Counted from the first letter of the stretch, positions 1 through 11,800 are shown. The stretch is DNA of 64,000 nucleotides from Triglochin maritima (GCA_963682175.1 OY821783.1:39172624-39236623), one strand, 5' to 3'. Notes: generated by a model not told the origin, from the sequence alone. Translations and numbers: made by a program.

Positions 1-567
1 GTGAAGCTCCTCAAGACTCACCCCTTTTTCACGTACATGATAGTGCATCACAAAGTCCTTGAAGGACGGGGCTAGAGAGCCAAGAATCAGATCTTCGGCA
101 ATGTCCTCGGGCATTGGATAAGAGAGCTTCGACAATTTCTCAAGGTATCCTTGCATCGTGAGAAAATGCATAGATACCGATGTTCCCTCCGCCATATGGC
201 ACCTTGTGAGTGCGATGGTGGTCTTATAGCGCTCCTTTCGGGCACTATCCATGAACATCTTGGTTAGAGCCTCCATGGTCTTCTTGGGTTTTGAATCCAA
301 GTATTTCGCTTGAAGCGAGTCACCCATGAATGCTAGTATAAGACCGTGAACTTGGTTCTCTTGGTCTTCCCACTTGGCTATCGCCTCTTTCTCTTTATCG
401 GTTGCCTTCTCATTTAATTTTGGGATTTCACCATCCAAAATATGAGATAGTTTTTCAAACCTCAACACGATATTAAGATTGAGTTGCCATTTCATGAAGT
501 TTGAGCCATCATTTTGCAAAGGGTTCTTTTCGATCATAGATCGCACAATTGGTTGGATATTTGACAT
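1..567 (-). CDS. Ty1/copia gag (N-terminal 189 codons, runs off left edge)
   Basis: An uninterrupted minus-strand frame from ATG at 567 to the window edge (189 codons, no stop). The protein starts MSNIQPIVRSMIEKNPLQ and is rich in K/E and helix-forming residues. The segments NFMKWQLNLNIVLRF, IAKWEDQENQVHGLILAFM and YLEKLSKLSYPMPEDIAEDL are typical of the UBN2/retrotran_gag_2 capsid region of plant copia elements, which assembles the cytoplasmic virus-like particle. The start is supported by a degraded homologue at 25,880 that begins at the same place after a near-identical leader. It belongs to copy 1, whose leader, primer site and LTR lie at 568-4,113. The zinc knuckle, protease and pol would lie left of the window. 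The intact frame suggests a relatively young copy. Family assignment is firm; whether the whole element is intact is unknown. Confidence 0.85.
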   Translation of the reverse strand, partial: MSNIQPIVRSMIEKNPLQNDGSNFMKWQLNLNIVLRFEKLSHILDGEIPKLNEKATDKEKEAIAKWEDQENQVHGLILAFMGDSLQAKYLDSKPKKTMEALTKMFMDSARKERYKTTIALTRCHMAEGTSVSMHFLTMQGYLEKLSKLSYPMPEDIAEDLILGSLAPSFKDFVMHYHVREKGVSLEELH

Positions 568-2049
568 TTCTACAAAATAAATTATATAGGTTTTAATGCC
601 AATTTTATGTTTTAATACATACATACATATATCGAATATGATGTAAATACTGCAAATAAAATCTTGCCCGTAAATGCAGTAATCCAAGATCCCATCAATT
701 GTAATATAGACTAGCTAAGGGCTATCGAATACATTACAACATCAAGGTAAGAAAAACATTTTCTAATCACAACATTTTTGAATTTTAGCAATATTAGCAT
801 CTTCAAACTCTTGTGATTCTTGTCGTTTTAATTATGAGGGAATACGACCTATCCTCGTAAGAAAAACTTTTTCCCAAAACCGAGCGAGGGCTCTAGGTAA
901 TGTTAAGAAAACTTATTTTCATTTGATACGAGATATGTTTATCTATTGTATTCACAACTAAACATACTTGGGGTTCACTAGGGTGAAACACACCTCATAT
1001 ATTTAATTGTGGCACAACAACAGACAACCTTTATATCTCCCACTATTCCTAAAGATAGAGGGAGCTATCTCCCGCTAAGGGCGAGCAGAGTATCCCTCGA
1101 TCAATGACTGCTAGTGGATGAAATAAGAAGGAAAAATTAATCTTAATTTTTGTTGGACAATTTCATTTATCAACATGTGATTTTGAATTTTAGTTTATCA
1201 TGCATATTAAAATTTATACACATCCTAACATTCACCATTCATCACATGCATAGCAGAAATTATAAAAAGAAATTAAACATTCACACAATCTACATCGTGT
1301 GAGTTTATATGTTCCCTTCGATCCTTGATCCTCGATCCTCGATCGATGCGCTACAGCGGCGACTTCCTCTTGCACCGGAGATGTAGATTTTACAGAAAAT
1401 AAACATGCTCCTCACATTCGATAAAAACCGACTAGTGCAAGTCCTATGTAAAAACCTCTCATATGCAAATGCAACTATCTAAAAGATGGAAATAGAGAGA
1501 ATTTTGGATTTTACATACATAAGCCCCTAGAATTATAATAATAACATACATTCATAGCTTCTGATTTGGAACATATAAACTCACAATTCCTGCAAAAACA
1601 ACTCGAGCATCCATGCACACAATATCGCTATAAACTATGCAATCTAGTTTATCAAGCATCTAGAATCTCAAACAATTCTTTGAAAAATGTTTTGAAATCC
1701 ATTAAAAACATTTTTCATGCATCCATAGTTCAAAAATTAATTATGAACCGCTGTCCATCCAATTTCCAATGGAAAGATGAATCGCAGTTTTTCGGTTTTG
1801 TTGATTCTCTTACAAAATAATTGTTTATACTTAAAACGAAATTATTGCAAGTTAGACTTATGTCCAAATCATAATTCTAATAATTACATGCCATGTTTTA
1901 AACATTCAAAACTTTTAAAACGAATTATTATAAAGAATTATTTCAACAAACATTTAAAGACCGAAAAACCGGTAAAACGAATTGTTTAAATCCTAGATGG
2001 TAAACTAAATTTGTTTACGGCCATAAATCATGAGAAAATTGAACCCTAA
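568..2049 (-). other. Copia copy 1 untranslated leader between primer site and gag
   Basis: About 1.48 kb of AT-rich DNA between the primer-binding site and the gag ATG. It contains only short ORFs that look incidental. It is closely matched by 25,881-27,368 in copy 3, which shows that it is a real part of the element. A possible 3' splice site (TTTTGTAG) lies just upstream of the gag ATG (AG at 570-571, read on the minus strand). Confidence 0.75.
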
Positions 2050-2061
2050 GCTCTGATACCA
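2050..2061 (-). promoter_or_regulatory. Primer-binding site, tRNA-iMet type (copia copy 1)
   Basis: Read on the minus strand this is TGGTATCAGAGC, the usual plant retroelement site complementary to the 3' end of initiator tRNA-Met. One base separates it from the LTR end (CA), as expected for minus-strand DNA priming. Confidence 0.9.
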
Positions 2062-2524
2062 GTGTAGGATTTCATGTTTAATTATACATATATATTTTTC
2101 GAATTTTCATGTATAATAAGGATCAATTTTCAATTTTCTAGAATTTATTGCATGCATCGGTTTGTTTTAACAAACTAGTTTCAAAAACTCTATTAAAACA
2201 AACATGAAGGAGCTCCGAAATTCATACCTAGAAGTTCTCTAAAACATCTCAAAGATTCGGAGACGGTTGGGATGCTCCTCGCTGCGCCGGATGCCTCCGA
2301 GTATTCACCAAACTCTAAACAAGATCGGAGAGAGGGAAGCTAGTCTCTCAATCTCCGATTGGGTTTAGAATCTAATTACTAACCCCTCTTTAATTCCCTT
2401 GAGAAGATGATCTCTTAAGAAGTAAACTAAACTTAAGAATTAAGGGATTTTCGTGGAGAATTATGGAGAGAGAATTTTGCTCAAGAAAATAATGAATGAA
2501 TTAATTAGGTAATGAGATAAACTT

Positions 2525-2535
2525 GTATTTATAAG
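2525..2535 (-). promoter_or_regulatory. LTR TATA box (copy 1)
   Basis: Reads CTTATAAATAC on the minus strand. It occupies the same relative place as CTATAAATAG in the other LTR copies, just downstream of the palindrome cluster, so it marks the probable U3/R boundary region. Confidence 0.65.
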
Positions 2536-2713
2536 TTCTCTCCAAATTACCTATTCATGTGCAACCCCTTGCCCATGATCTCATGCAAAATTCCATCTAA
2601 CCATCCATTATTTATTAATAAATAATATTACCTACGAATTAAATCAATTATGGACCAATTCCATGCATGATCTAATTAATTCTTAAATTAATTCTGCATA
2701 AAACCGTCTGGAC

Positions 2714-2941
2714 CGGTCGACCGTTCAAGGTGCGGTCGACCGCTCGAACCAATGTTTCGGTCGACCGTTCAACATTCGGTCGGCCGTTCGTAATAGGAAT
2801 TATTCCATCGCAATGTTCGGTCGACCGACCGATCACTTTCGGTCGACCGTTCGAACAGATGAAAATTCCCTGTTATCGGCCGAGACTCGTCCGGTCGACC
2901 GTGCCCTACCGGTCGACCGTTTACTGCTATCCGGTCGACCG
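2714..2941. repeat. Array of CGGTCGACCG palindromes in the LTR U3 (8 copies)
   Basis: Eight exact copies of the 10-bp palindrome CGGTCGACCG start at 2,714, 2,733, 2,758, 2,818, 2,840, 2,892, 2,910 and 2,932. One further variant near 2,778 has GGCCG in place of GACCG. They lie about 180-415 bp upstream of the TATA box in the direction of LTR transcription, a position suited to enhancer or silencer sites. The other LTR copies have related CGGTNNACCG sites at the same place. A function is inferred only from position and conservation. Confidence 0.8.
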
Positions 2942-4113
2942 TTTGAGCACTGTTTTGCAGACTTGTCAAATTTCGGTTTAACCCCTACAAAATTTGACAT
3001 TTCGGGATTAGTAGTAAATTCACAACTTATGTAACATATTATCCTATGTAATGATCAATCATTACACCCCATAATATTTACATCTCATATGAATTTAATT
3101 TAGATTCTAATTATGTTATTAATCACAACATAATCTTGATTTTGCTCTGTTCACCTCATGTGTCATATTTTCTACATGAAACCCGACACATCTTATGAAC
3201 TCAAAATCCCCATTCCTTGTTTCCCAGTTTTGTGGTGTGAACTATGGGAGGATCTAAACTAAGTTGGCAGTGATATTAAGAGCTTAATATCACAAGCTAT
3301 AAGCGGTATCTAGCTACACATTATAACTCCCAATTAGTTAGATGTCTTAATTCCACTCGAACAAAAACCCGATCCATTTAGTGATGGCGTGCACCACTTG
3401 TGTCCGTCCCTTGCCTCATGATATTAAGAATACACACAAAGTAGTATTGTGTCATCTTTGTCTTAGTATTCATTTCTTGATCTCTTTAAGCTAGTTATAA
3501 ATATGTGACTTAACTCAAATCACACTGTGCACATTATAACTTTGCTTTATCAAGGGGCCTACTAATATCATCACTCAATTAAGAGGGGCAATGATAGTCT
3601 TTTGACTAACTATCTTCTCCAACAAAAGTTGTACTTAACCAACTAATGCCTTTACACTACACTCATCGATAGCTCAAGACACTAGTCTAATTAAGAACTC
3701 CTTAAGCAATCGGATATAAGTCTCATATCAAAGGACCAAAGACACAGTAAAATATTAATGACACAGAAACACATTTCTATAATATTTTACTTATTAGGTC
3801 TATTCAGTATACAAAAGTAATATTTTCCTCTTTTGCATACCCGTGTCGTCACTCACTTGTAGAGCTACAATGATCTATGACCAACACGACAATCTTAACT
3901 CGGTAATTAATGTTCCATGTTAATTACCATGATTGCGAATATCTTTTGTTTTATGCAAACCAATATCTTTCAGAGCTCTACGGTTAAGGACCAAGAGCAT
4001 CTTCCTTAACACTTCCAAAAGACGAATAACATAAACAAGGAACAAAATGATTTCTCATTCAATTCATAATAATTGACATTTAAAAGTAAAACTTTTAGAA
4101 CACATTCCCTTCA

Positions 4114-4262
4114 ATCTCCCACTTGTTATCAAAGTTTTCTTTCACATACATTCTCAATGCATAAAACATCAATAACTAGGGTAACCTTCCCAAATCACCT
4201 ATCAAGCCAATCCACATGGACTCTCGGATCCATGGACTCGAAACATCAATAACTAGGGTAAC
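4114..4262 (-). pseudogene. Copia pol 3'-end and polypurine tract remnant, inverted
   Basis: Read on the minus strand, this matches the last ~150 bp of the internal region of copy 2 (about 6,430-6,558): the end of RNase H, a short 3' UTR and a polypurine tract (AACAAGTGGGAGAT) against the LTR. A 21-bp sequence at 4,165-4,185 is repeated exactly at 4,242-4,262, and the oppositely oriented pol sequence starts right after the second copy. The segment is the joint between two inverted partial elements. Confidence 0.75.
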
Positions 4263-6474
4263 TACAAACTGCGGCTTACACACTAAACAATGTTCCATCC
4301 AAATCCGTGGAGAAAACTCCTTATGAGCTATGGAGTGGTAAAATACCTAAGCTCAGTTTTCTCAAGATTTGGGGTTGTGAGGCTTACGTCAAGAAATTGA
4401 TGTCGACCAAACTTCAACCAAAAGAGGATAAGTGCTTCTTCATTGGTTATCCTCGTGAGACAAGAGGATACTACTTTTGGCATATCACCTCCAATCGAGT
4501 GATTGTAGAGAGGGATGCCACATTTCTGGAAAAAGAATTTCTAGAAAGAGTAAAAAGTAGTGTGAGTAGGGTTGTGCTTGAGGAAACTCAAGATACTCTG
4601 CAAGATCATGACACGAATGATGACGTTCAAGATCATGAAGGCCCAACCGAGATTCCTTTGGTTAGTGGGAGCGTGAGTGAGAGACCATCACAAGAAATTG
4701 TGAGAGAATCTCAATCATCCCCACCAAGTGTACGTTCAAGAGTTGAACGTGAACCGACTCCTCAAGAAATTGTGGAAGAAGTTCGAGAGACACGAAAAGA
4801 ACCAAAAGAACTGAGAAGGTCAACAAGGGAAAGGAAGAAACCCGACTTATATCTGAGACTTCATGAAATCATGGTACTAGATACCAATGATCCCTTGACC
4901 TTCCAAGAAGCAATGGAAAGGGAAGACTCCAAACTATGGCTTAAGGCCATGGAATCCGAAATAGAATCCATGTATGATAATCAAGTGTGGAACTTGGTTG
5001 ACCTTCCTCAAGGGAAAAAGGCCATTCAAAATAAATGGGTTTTCAAGAGGAAGATGGACATGGATGGGAACTTAACAACCTACAAAGCGAGGCTTGTAGC
5101 GAAGGGTTTCACTCAAGTTCAAGGAATTGACTTTGATGAAACTTTTTCACCGGTTGCCATGTTCAAGTCTATTCGGATCATGCTCGATATTGCCGCATTT
5201 CATGATTATGAAATATGGCAAATGGATGTCAAAACGGCGTTCCTTAATGGGAACTTGGAGGAGGATGTGTACATGGTACAACCTCAAGGTTTTGAAGATC
5301 CAAAGAATAGCGAGAATGTATGCAAGCTTCAAAGATCCATTTATGGATTGAAGCAAGCATCAAGGAGTTGGAACAAACGCTTTGACAAGGAAGTGAAGAA
5401 GCTTCACTTCATTCAAAGTAAGGAAGAACCTTGTATATACAAGAAGGTCAGTGGGAGCCATGTAGTATTCCTAATCTTATATGTCGATGACATATTGCTC
5501 ATGGGCAATCATATTCCTTTGCTTGAGCAAACGAGAAGTTCATTGAAATCTGCATTTTCAATGAAATATATGGGTGAGGCTCAATACATCTTGGGAATCA
5601 AGATATATCGAGATAGATCCTGTAGACTCATTGGCCTCAGTCAACGTACATACATTGACAAGGTCTTGGAAAGGTTCAAGATGAACAATTCAAAAAAGGG
5701 CAGTGTGCCAATGAGTATGGGTGTGCAACTCAAGAAGTCTCAACATGCGGAATCGCGTAAAGACTTAGAGTACATGAAGGATGCCCCTTATGCTTCGGCA
5801 ATTGGGTCGATCATGTACGCGATGACTTGCACAAGATCCGATGTCTCGTATGCTCTAAGCGTGACAAGTCGTCACCAATCCAACGCAGGTCCTGAGCATT
5901 GGACTGCGGTCAAGAATATCCTGAAGTACCTTAATCGGACTAAGGATAAGATTCTTGTTTATGGAGGTCAAAGGGAGTTGATAGCCGAAGGGTACTCGGA
6001 TGCGAGTTTCATGAGTGATCCAGACGATAGAAGATCGCAATCAGGATACGTCTTTCTTCTGAATGGTGGAGCTGTGAGTTGGCGTAGTGGAAGCAAAGCA
6101 CTACAGCCGACTCAACCACTGCTTCCGAAGTAATGGCTGTCGCTGAAGCGAGCAAGGAAGGAGTGCTGATCAAGAAGTTCCTTGAAGAGCTTGGAGTAGT
6201 TCCCACGAGCGAGGGACCCATCAAGCTATTTTGCGATAATAGTGCATCTATCTCACAAATCAAGGATCCTAGATCACACCACAAAGTGAAGTACATGGAT
6301 CGTAAGTACTTCGTGACACGTGACCTCATCGACGAAGGCAAAATAAATCTTTTATGGGTGGACACCAACAACAACACAACTGATCCATTCACAAAACCCT
6401 TATCCCAAGCCAATGGCGAAATGCATTTCGAGTCCATGGGATTGAGGAACCATGTAGATTGGCTTGATGATTGA
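4262..6474 (+). pseudogene. Ty1/copia pol fragment: integrase end, reverse transcriptase, RNase H (copy 2)
   Basis: Recognisable coding homology starts at ~4,262 without a start codon (TAAYTLNNVPSKS, then EKTPYELWSGKIPKLSFLK), the part of copia integrase that follows the catalytic core. An acidic, charged linker follows. RVT_2 reverse transcriptase comes next: KARLVAKGFTQVQGIDFDETFSPVA, KTAFLNGNLEEDVYM, IYGLKQASRSWN and the catalytic YVDDILLMGN near 5,479. The tail is copia RNase H (GYSDASFMSDPDDRRSQSGY, FCDNSASISQIKDP, TDPFTKPLS). The main frame closes at 6,131-6,133. The RNase H continues in another frame to a stop ending 6,474, so a small deletion near 6,093 has shifted the frame. Gag, protease, the integrase core and the 5' LTR are missing. 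Non-functional on its own, although most motifs are well preserved. Confidence 0.9.
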
Positions 6475-6542
6475 TATGTAATGGGGTTTACCCTAGTTAT
6501 TATTGTTTTATACATTGAGTATGTATGTGAAAGAAAACTTTA

Positions 6543-6558
6543 ATAACAAGTGAGAGAT
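6543..6558 (+). promoter_or_regulatory. Polypurine tract of copia copy 2
   Basis: Purine-rich AACAAGTGAGAGAT directly before the TG of the 3' LTR, the position for plus-strand DNA priming. The inverted counterpart at 4,114-4,130 differs by only a base or so. Confidence 0.7.
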
Positions 6559-8688
6559 TGAAGGGAATGTGTTCTAAAAGTTTTACTTTTAAATGTCAAT
6601 TATTATGAATTGAATGAGAAATCATTTTGTTCCTTGTTTATGTTATTCGTCTTTTAGAACTGTTAAGGAATAGACTATTGGTCCTTAACCGTAGAGCTCT
6701 AAAAGATATTGGTTTACATAAAACAAAAGATATTCACAATCATGGTAATTAACATGGGACATTAATTACCGAGTTAAGATTGTCGTGTTGGTCATAGATC
6801 ATTGTAGCTCTACAAGTGAGTGACAACACGGGTATGCAAAAGAGGAAAATATTACGTTTGTATACTGAATAGACCTAATAAGTAAAATATTATAGAAATG
6901 TGTTTCTGTGTCATTAATATTTTACCGTGTCTTCGGTCCTTTGATATGAGACTTATATCCAATCACTTAAGGAATGCTTAATTAGATTAGTGTCTTGAGC
7001 TATCAATAAATGTAGTGTAAAGGCATTGGTTGGTTAAGTACAACTTTTGTTGGAGAAGATAGTTAGTCAAAAGGCTATCATTGCCCCTCTTAATTGAGTG
7101 ATGATATTAGTGGGCCCCTTGATAAAGCAAAGTTATAATGTGCACAATGTGATTTGAGTTAAGTCACATATTTATAACTAGCTTAAAGAGATCAAGAAAT
7201 GAATACTAAGACAAAGATGACACAATACTACTTTGTGTGTATTCTTAATATCATGAGGCAAGAGACGGACACAAGTGGTGCACGCCATCACTAAATGGAT
7301 CGGGTTTTGGTTCGAGTGGAATTAAGACATCAAACTAATTGGGAGCTATAATGTGTAGCTAGATACCGCTTATAGCTAGTGATATTAAGCTCTTAATATG
7401 ACTGCCAACTTAGTCTAGATCCTCCCATAGGTCACACCGCAAAAACCGGGAAACAAGAAGCTTGATTTTGATTCATATGATGTGTCGGGTTTCTTATAGA
7501 AAATATGATACATGTGGTGAACAAGTAAAATCAATTATGTTATATATAACATAATTAGAATCATGATAAATTCATATGAGATGCATATATTATGGGGTGC
7601 AATAATTTATTATTGCATAGGATAATATATTGCATAAGTTGTGAATTTGCTGAAACCCCTAAAGTTCAAATTTTGTTGGAAATAAATGCAAAATTTGAAA
7701 AGGCAAAATCGGGTAGAAGTTCGGTAATCCGTTAAGGTTCGGTCGACCAAATGATCTGTGGATCGGTCAACTGAACGTGGAACAGATGGTCAAGTTGATT
7801 GACCGAACTTGACCAAAGTGCCTGGAACTCTGGGTCGGTATACCGAACCAGAAACGGTTGACCGAACAATGTCCAGTTCCGATATTTTCGGTTAACCGAA
7901 TGGCACTCGGTCAAAGACGTGAATTCGTCCGAACGGTTAAAGAATAATTTTTTTCCTTATGAATCGGTCATCCGTCAAGTGCACGGAAATCCGAACGTGA
8001 CATATTCGGTTAACCGAGTATGTCTCGGTAGACCGAGTCCCGATCGATTTTCTGCCTTTGATAATTAAGAGATTAATTTGATCAATGGTTGGATTAGCTC
8101 CAAACTTGGTCAAACGTTTTGTGGGTGCATATAATGCATTATGGAATTAGTTTGTGAGAGAAAATGTCAAAAATTCGTGGCTTAAGAATAGCCATGATTG
8201 AGAGTAAGATTGGAGCCTATAAATAGGTCCTTATTCTCCTTAATTATGTTAGAAGAAGTTTGCTAAATATTTTCTCTCCTAATTCACCACGAAAATCGAC
8301 GAAAATTCTCTTAGTTTTCTAAGTCTTTGGAAGGAGAAATCTCAGAGATTAAGGAAGGGGTTTGTAGCTAGATTCTAAGCTTGTTTGGAGATTGATTGGC
8401 TAGCTCATTTCTCTCCAACCTTGTTTAGGGTTTCGGTGAACACTCGGAGGCATCCGGCGCAACAAGAAGCGACATCATCTTCTTCAGCATCTCCGGATCA
8501 TCAAGAAGTTTTACAGAACTTCTAGGTATGAATTTCGGAGCCCATGTTTGTTTTAATAAGTTTTGAAACTAGTTATTAAAACAAACCGATGCATGCATGA
8601 ATTAAATCGTTGAAAATTGTAATTGATCCATATTATGCATAAAAAAATTCGAAAAATATACATGCATAATTAAACATGAAATCCTACA
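6559..8688 (+). repeat. Copia 3' LTR, copy 2 (2,130 bp, plus orientation)
   Basis: Starts TGAAGGGAATGTG after the polypurine tract and ends CATGAAATCCTACA. It is the inverted counterpart of the LTR at 2,063-4,113 but closer to the copies at 24.7-29.4 kb. It carries CGGTNNACCG palindromes at 7,836, 7,855, 7,889, 8,007 and 8,026 and a TATA box at 8,217. No target duplication can be identified because the 5' part of the element is gone. Confidence 0.88.
8217..8226 (+). promoter_or_regulatory. LTR TATA box (copy 2)
   Basis: CTATAAATAG, a strong plant TATA match, about 180 bp downstream of the last palindrome. The same sequence occurs on the minus strand at 27,843-27,852 in copy 3. Confidence 0.7.
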
Positions 8689-8793
8689 CTACACCCCTCA
8701 CCCATCACACAACCCACTGTTCACCTCCTCCTTCCCCATGCAAAACCCCCACTAATCAAGGGATTAGTCCTAAGTATGGGTTAAGATCTAACA
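8689..8793 (-). repeat. Possible start of a gypsy 3' LTR (fragment)
   Basis: On the minus strand a purine-rich tract (TAAGGTGGGTCGAT, near 8,794-8,807) follows the pol stop and is succeeded by TGTTAGATCTTAACCC, which looks like the first bases of an LTR. Only ~105 bp remain before the copia LTR begins. No second copy is available to confirm the boundary. Confidence 0.4.
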
Positions 8794-8836
8794 ATCGACC
8801 CACCTTAAAAGGATTTCGTCCCAAAATCAAAACAAG

Positions 8837-11800
8837 CTACTCACCGATAAGCTCTGGGTATTGCTTCTGAACCTTCTCCTCGATCTACTAAGTGGCCTCA
8901 CGCTCACTGTGATGCTGCCACCTGACCTTCACCATCGGAATGGTCCTCCTCCTGAGCTGGTGATCCATGCGATCAACAATCTCAAATGGTCTCTCCTCAA
9001 GAAACAAGTCCTGCTAAATCTCTGGCACCGCAATCTCAATCACGTGAGCTGGATCTGCAACGTACTTCCTCAATATTGATACGTGGAAGACGTTGTGAAG
9101 ACCCAAAAACTGCGGTGGCAATGCAATCCGGTAGACAACCTCTCCAACTCGGTCTAAGATCTCAAACGGCCCGACATACCTCGGACTGAGCTTCCTCTTC
9201 TTCCCAAACCTCATCACTCCCCGAGTTGGGGAGATCTTCAGAAACACATGGTCGCCAACCTCAATGCTTAACGCCCATCTGTGTCTGTCGACATAACTCT
9301 TATACATGCTCTGTGTTGTAGCTAGACCCTCCAGAGGCAACGTGGTCCTGATTGCTAAGAAGTGCACTGACTTGGTCAGTCGATCGACTATCACCCAAAT
9401 TACGTCGTGGAATATCCTCGTCTTCGGCAGCCCCATGACAAAATCCATCGTCACGTTCTCCCACTTCCACTCAGGAGGCTCAATACACTGCATCGGTCCT
9501 GCTGGTCGCTGATGCTCAATCTTCACCTGCAGACAGACTAAGCACTGACCCACAAACTCTGCAATATCTCTCTTCATGCCCTTCCACCAGATGTTCCGCT
9601 GCAGGTCCTTATACATCTCTGTACTCCCAAGGTGAATGGTATATCTCGCTTGGTGTGCCTCCTCCATGATGTCATCTCTTAGCCCATCGACCTTCGACAC
9701 CCAGATTCGACTCCTGAACCTCAGACCACCATCAAACCCCACACTGAAGTCTGATCCATCTCTGGCTGCCAACTGTAGTAGACCAGCTAATTCCTCATCA
9801 CCATGCTGAGCCTGCACCACTCGCGAGACGGTCTGCGGCTCCACTCGAAGCCCAGCTATCACTGCTCTTTCAGAGCCCTCTGTGAACGACCTCCACTCTG
9901 ACAACGTCTCGAGCCATCTGCGCTACCTCATATTCAACTCCTTCTACGAGAACAAGTACTTCAAACTCTGACGATCTGTGACGACCTCAAACTGCTCTCC
10001 ATAAAGATAATGCCGCCAAGTCTTCAACGCGTGAACCACCGCTGCTAACTCCAGATCATGAGTATGGTAGTTCTTCTCGTGCACATTCAGCTGCCTCGAA
10101 GCGTACGCCACCACCTTCCCGTGCTGCATCAGAACACAACCCAAACCAATCCCTGACGCGTCATTGTAAATCACATAGCCTCTGCTGCAACTCAGTAGTG
10201 TCAGAATCAGTGTTGTCGTCAGTCGCCTCTTCAGCTCCTGGAAACTGTCCTCGTACTTCTGTGACCAAACGAACTTGACGCCCTTCTTGCTTCAACGCTG
10301 TCAGCGGCGAAGCAAGTCTGGAGAACCCTGAATGAATCGTCTGTAATAACCAGCTAGTCCCACGAAGCTCCTGATCTCAGTCACGCTCGTTGGGGCTCTC
10401 CACTGAGTCACAACCTCAAACTTTGCCAGATCCACTGAAATCCCATCTGCTGACACAATATGCCCCAGAAATGCCACCTGATCCAACCAAAACTCGCACT
10501 TCGTACTTGGCATAAAGATGTTAATCCCTCAAAATGCCAAGCACAATCCTCAGGTGCTCCCGATGCTGCTCCCTGTCAGGCGAGTACACCAAGATGTCAT
10601 CCACGAAGACAACAACAAATCTGTCGAGGTACGGCTGAAAGGTCATATTCATCAGGTCCATGAATGCTACAGGTGCATTTGTCATTCCAAACGGCATCAC
10701 CAAGAACTCGTAGTGCCCGTACCGCGTCCTGAAGGCTATATTCTGAACATCTGCCTCTCTGATCCGCAACTGGTGATAACCCGAAGCAGATCAATCTTCG
10801 AGAACACTCTCGCCATCTGCAACTGATCAAACATATCATCAATCCTGGGCAAAGGCTACCGGTTCCTTACGGTAATCTTATTCAACATCCTGTAGTCGAT
10901 GCACATCCGCAACGACCCATCATTCTTCTTCACAAACAGCACCGGCGCTCCCCATGGAGAGACACTCGGTCGAATAAACCCGGAGTCCATAAAGTCCTGC
11001 AACTGCTTCTTCAACTCCGTCAACTCATCAGGTGCCATATGATAAGGAGCCTTCGACTGGGGTGTCGTGCCAACCACTAACTCAATGGCAAACGCGATCT
11101 TTTGGTGCGGCGGTAAACGAGGAATCTCTGCAGGAAACACCTCTGGAAACTCCCGTACAACCTCTATATCCACCAGTCTCCTCGTCTAAGGATCAGGAAC
11201 AACCAAGGTTGCCATAAACGCTCCGCAACCCTGATGCATCAACCTCTGTGCCTTAACCGCAGACACAATCAGATGACCTTCTCTACTCCTCGTCCCTCTG
11301 GTCAACACATCATGCACGTCCTTCCTCGGAATAAAGATCTTCTTCTCACGGCAAAAGACTCACACATCGTACTGTGATAGCCAGTCCATCCCCAGTATGA
11401 CGTCGAAGTCCTCCATCAGTAGCAAGACCAAATCTGCCAGAAAATCATTGTCTCTCGAAACAACTGTGGTGCCGGAGAGGAAGTTCCCCACAGTGCCCAC
11501 CTCACCCATCGGTGTACTGACCTCCAACAAATCAGTCAGTAGCTCAGGGGTCCAATCCAACTTGCCAGCAAACTTCTCTTAAATGAAGGTGTGTGGCGCC
11601 GCAATCAAATAAAACACGAGCAACCAAACCTGAAACGACAAAGGTACTATCCACGATAGTGTTGGAGTCCTTGGCCTCCTCAGCCCAGATGGTGAAGACT
11701 CGCCCCGCTCTCCTGACCTGGCCCTGCGGAACAACGAACCTGCTGCCTCCGCTCCTCCCTGAGATCAGTGGTCCTGGCCTTCTGCTCGGGCACTCCCGGA

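Larger units (their letters stand above)
2063..4113 (-). repeat. Copia LTR, copy 1 (2,051 bp, minus orientation)
   Basis: On the plus strand it begins TGTAGGATTTCATG and ends CATTCCCTTCA, so on the element strand it starts TGAAGGG and ends CCTACA (TG...CA). Outside its right end is a polypurine tract (4,114-4,130) and a pol 3'-end remnant, and outside its left end is the primer site. The same LTR is therefore flanked by internal sequence on both sides, the LTR-internal-LTR-internal arrangement produced by unequal recombination between tandem elements or by nesting. A TATA box lies at 2,525-2,535 and an array of palindromes at 2,714-2,941. It is clearly more diverged from the other three LTRs in the window than they are from each other. 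Confidence 0.88.

Noticed and set aside
2730..3034. Overlapping short ORFs on both strands rich in R, S, D and V
   Set aside because: They are translations of the CGGTCGACCG palindrome array in the LTR, not genes.
7732..7914. Near-identical 60-codon ORFs at 7,732 (minus), 25,486 and 28,155 (plus)
   Set aside because: They lie in the same U3 palindrome region of three LTR copies. The similarity follows from the repeat, and copy 1 does not preserve the frame.
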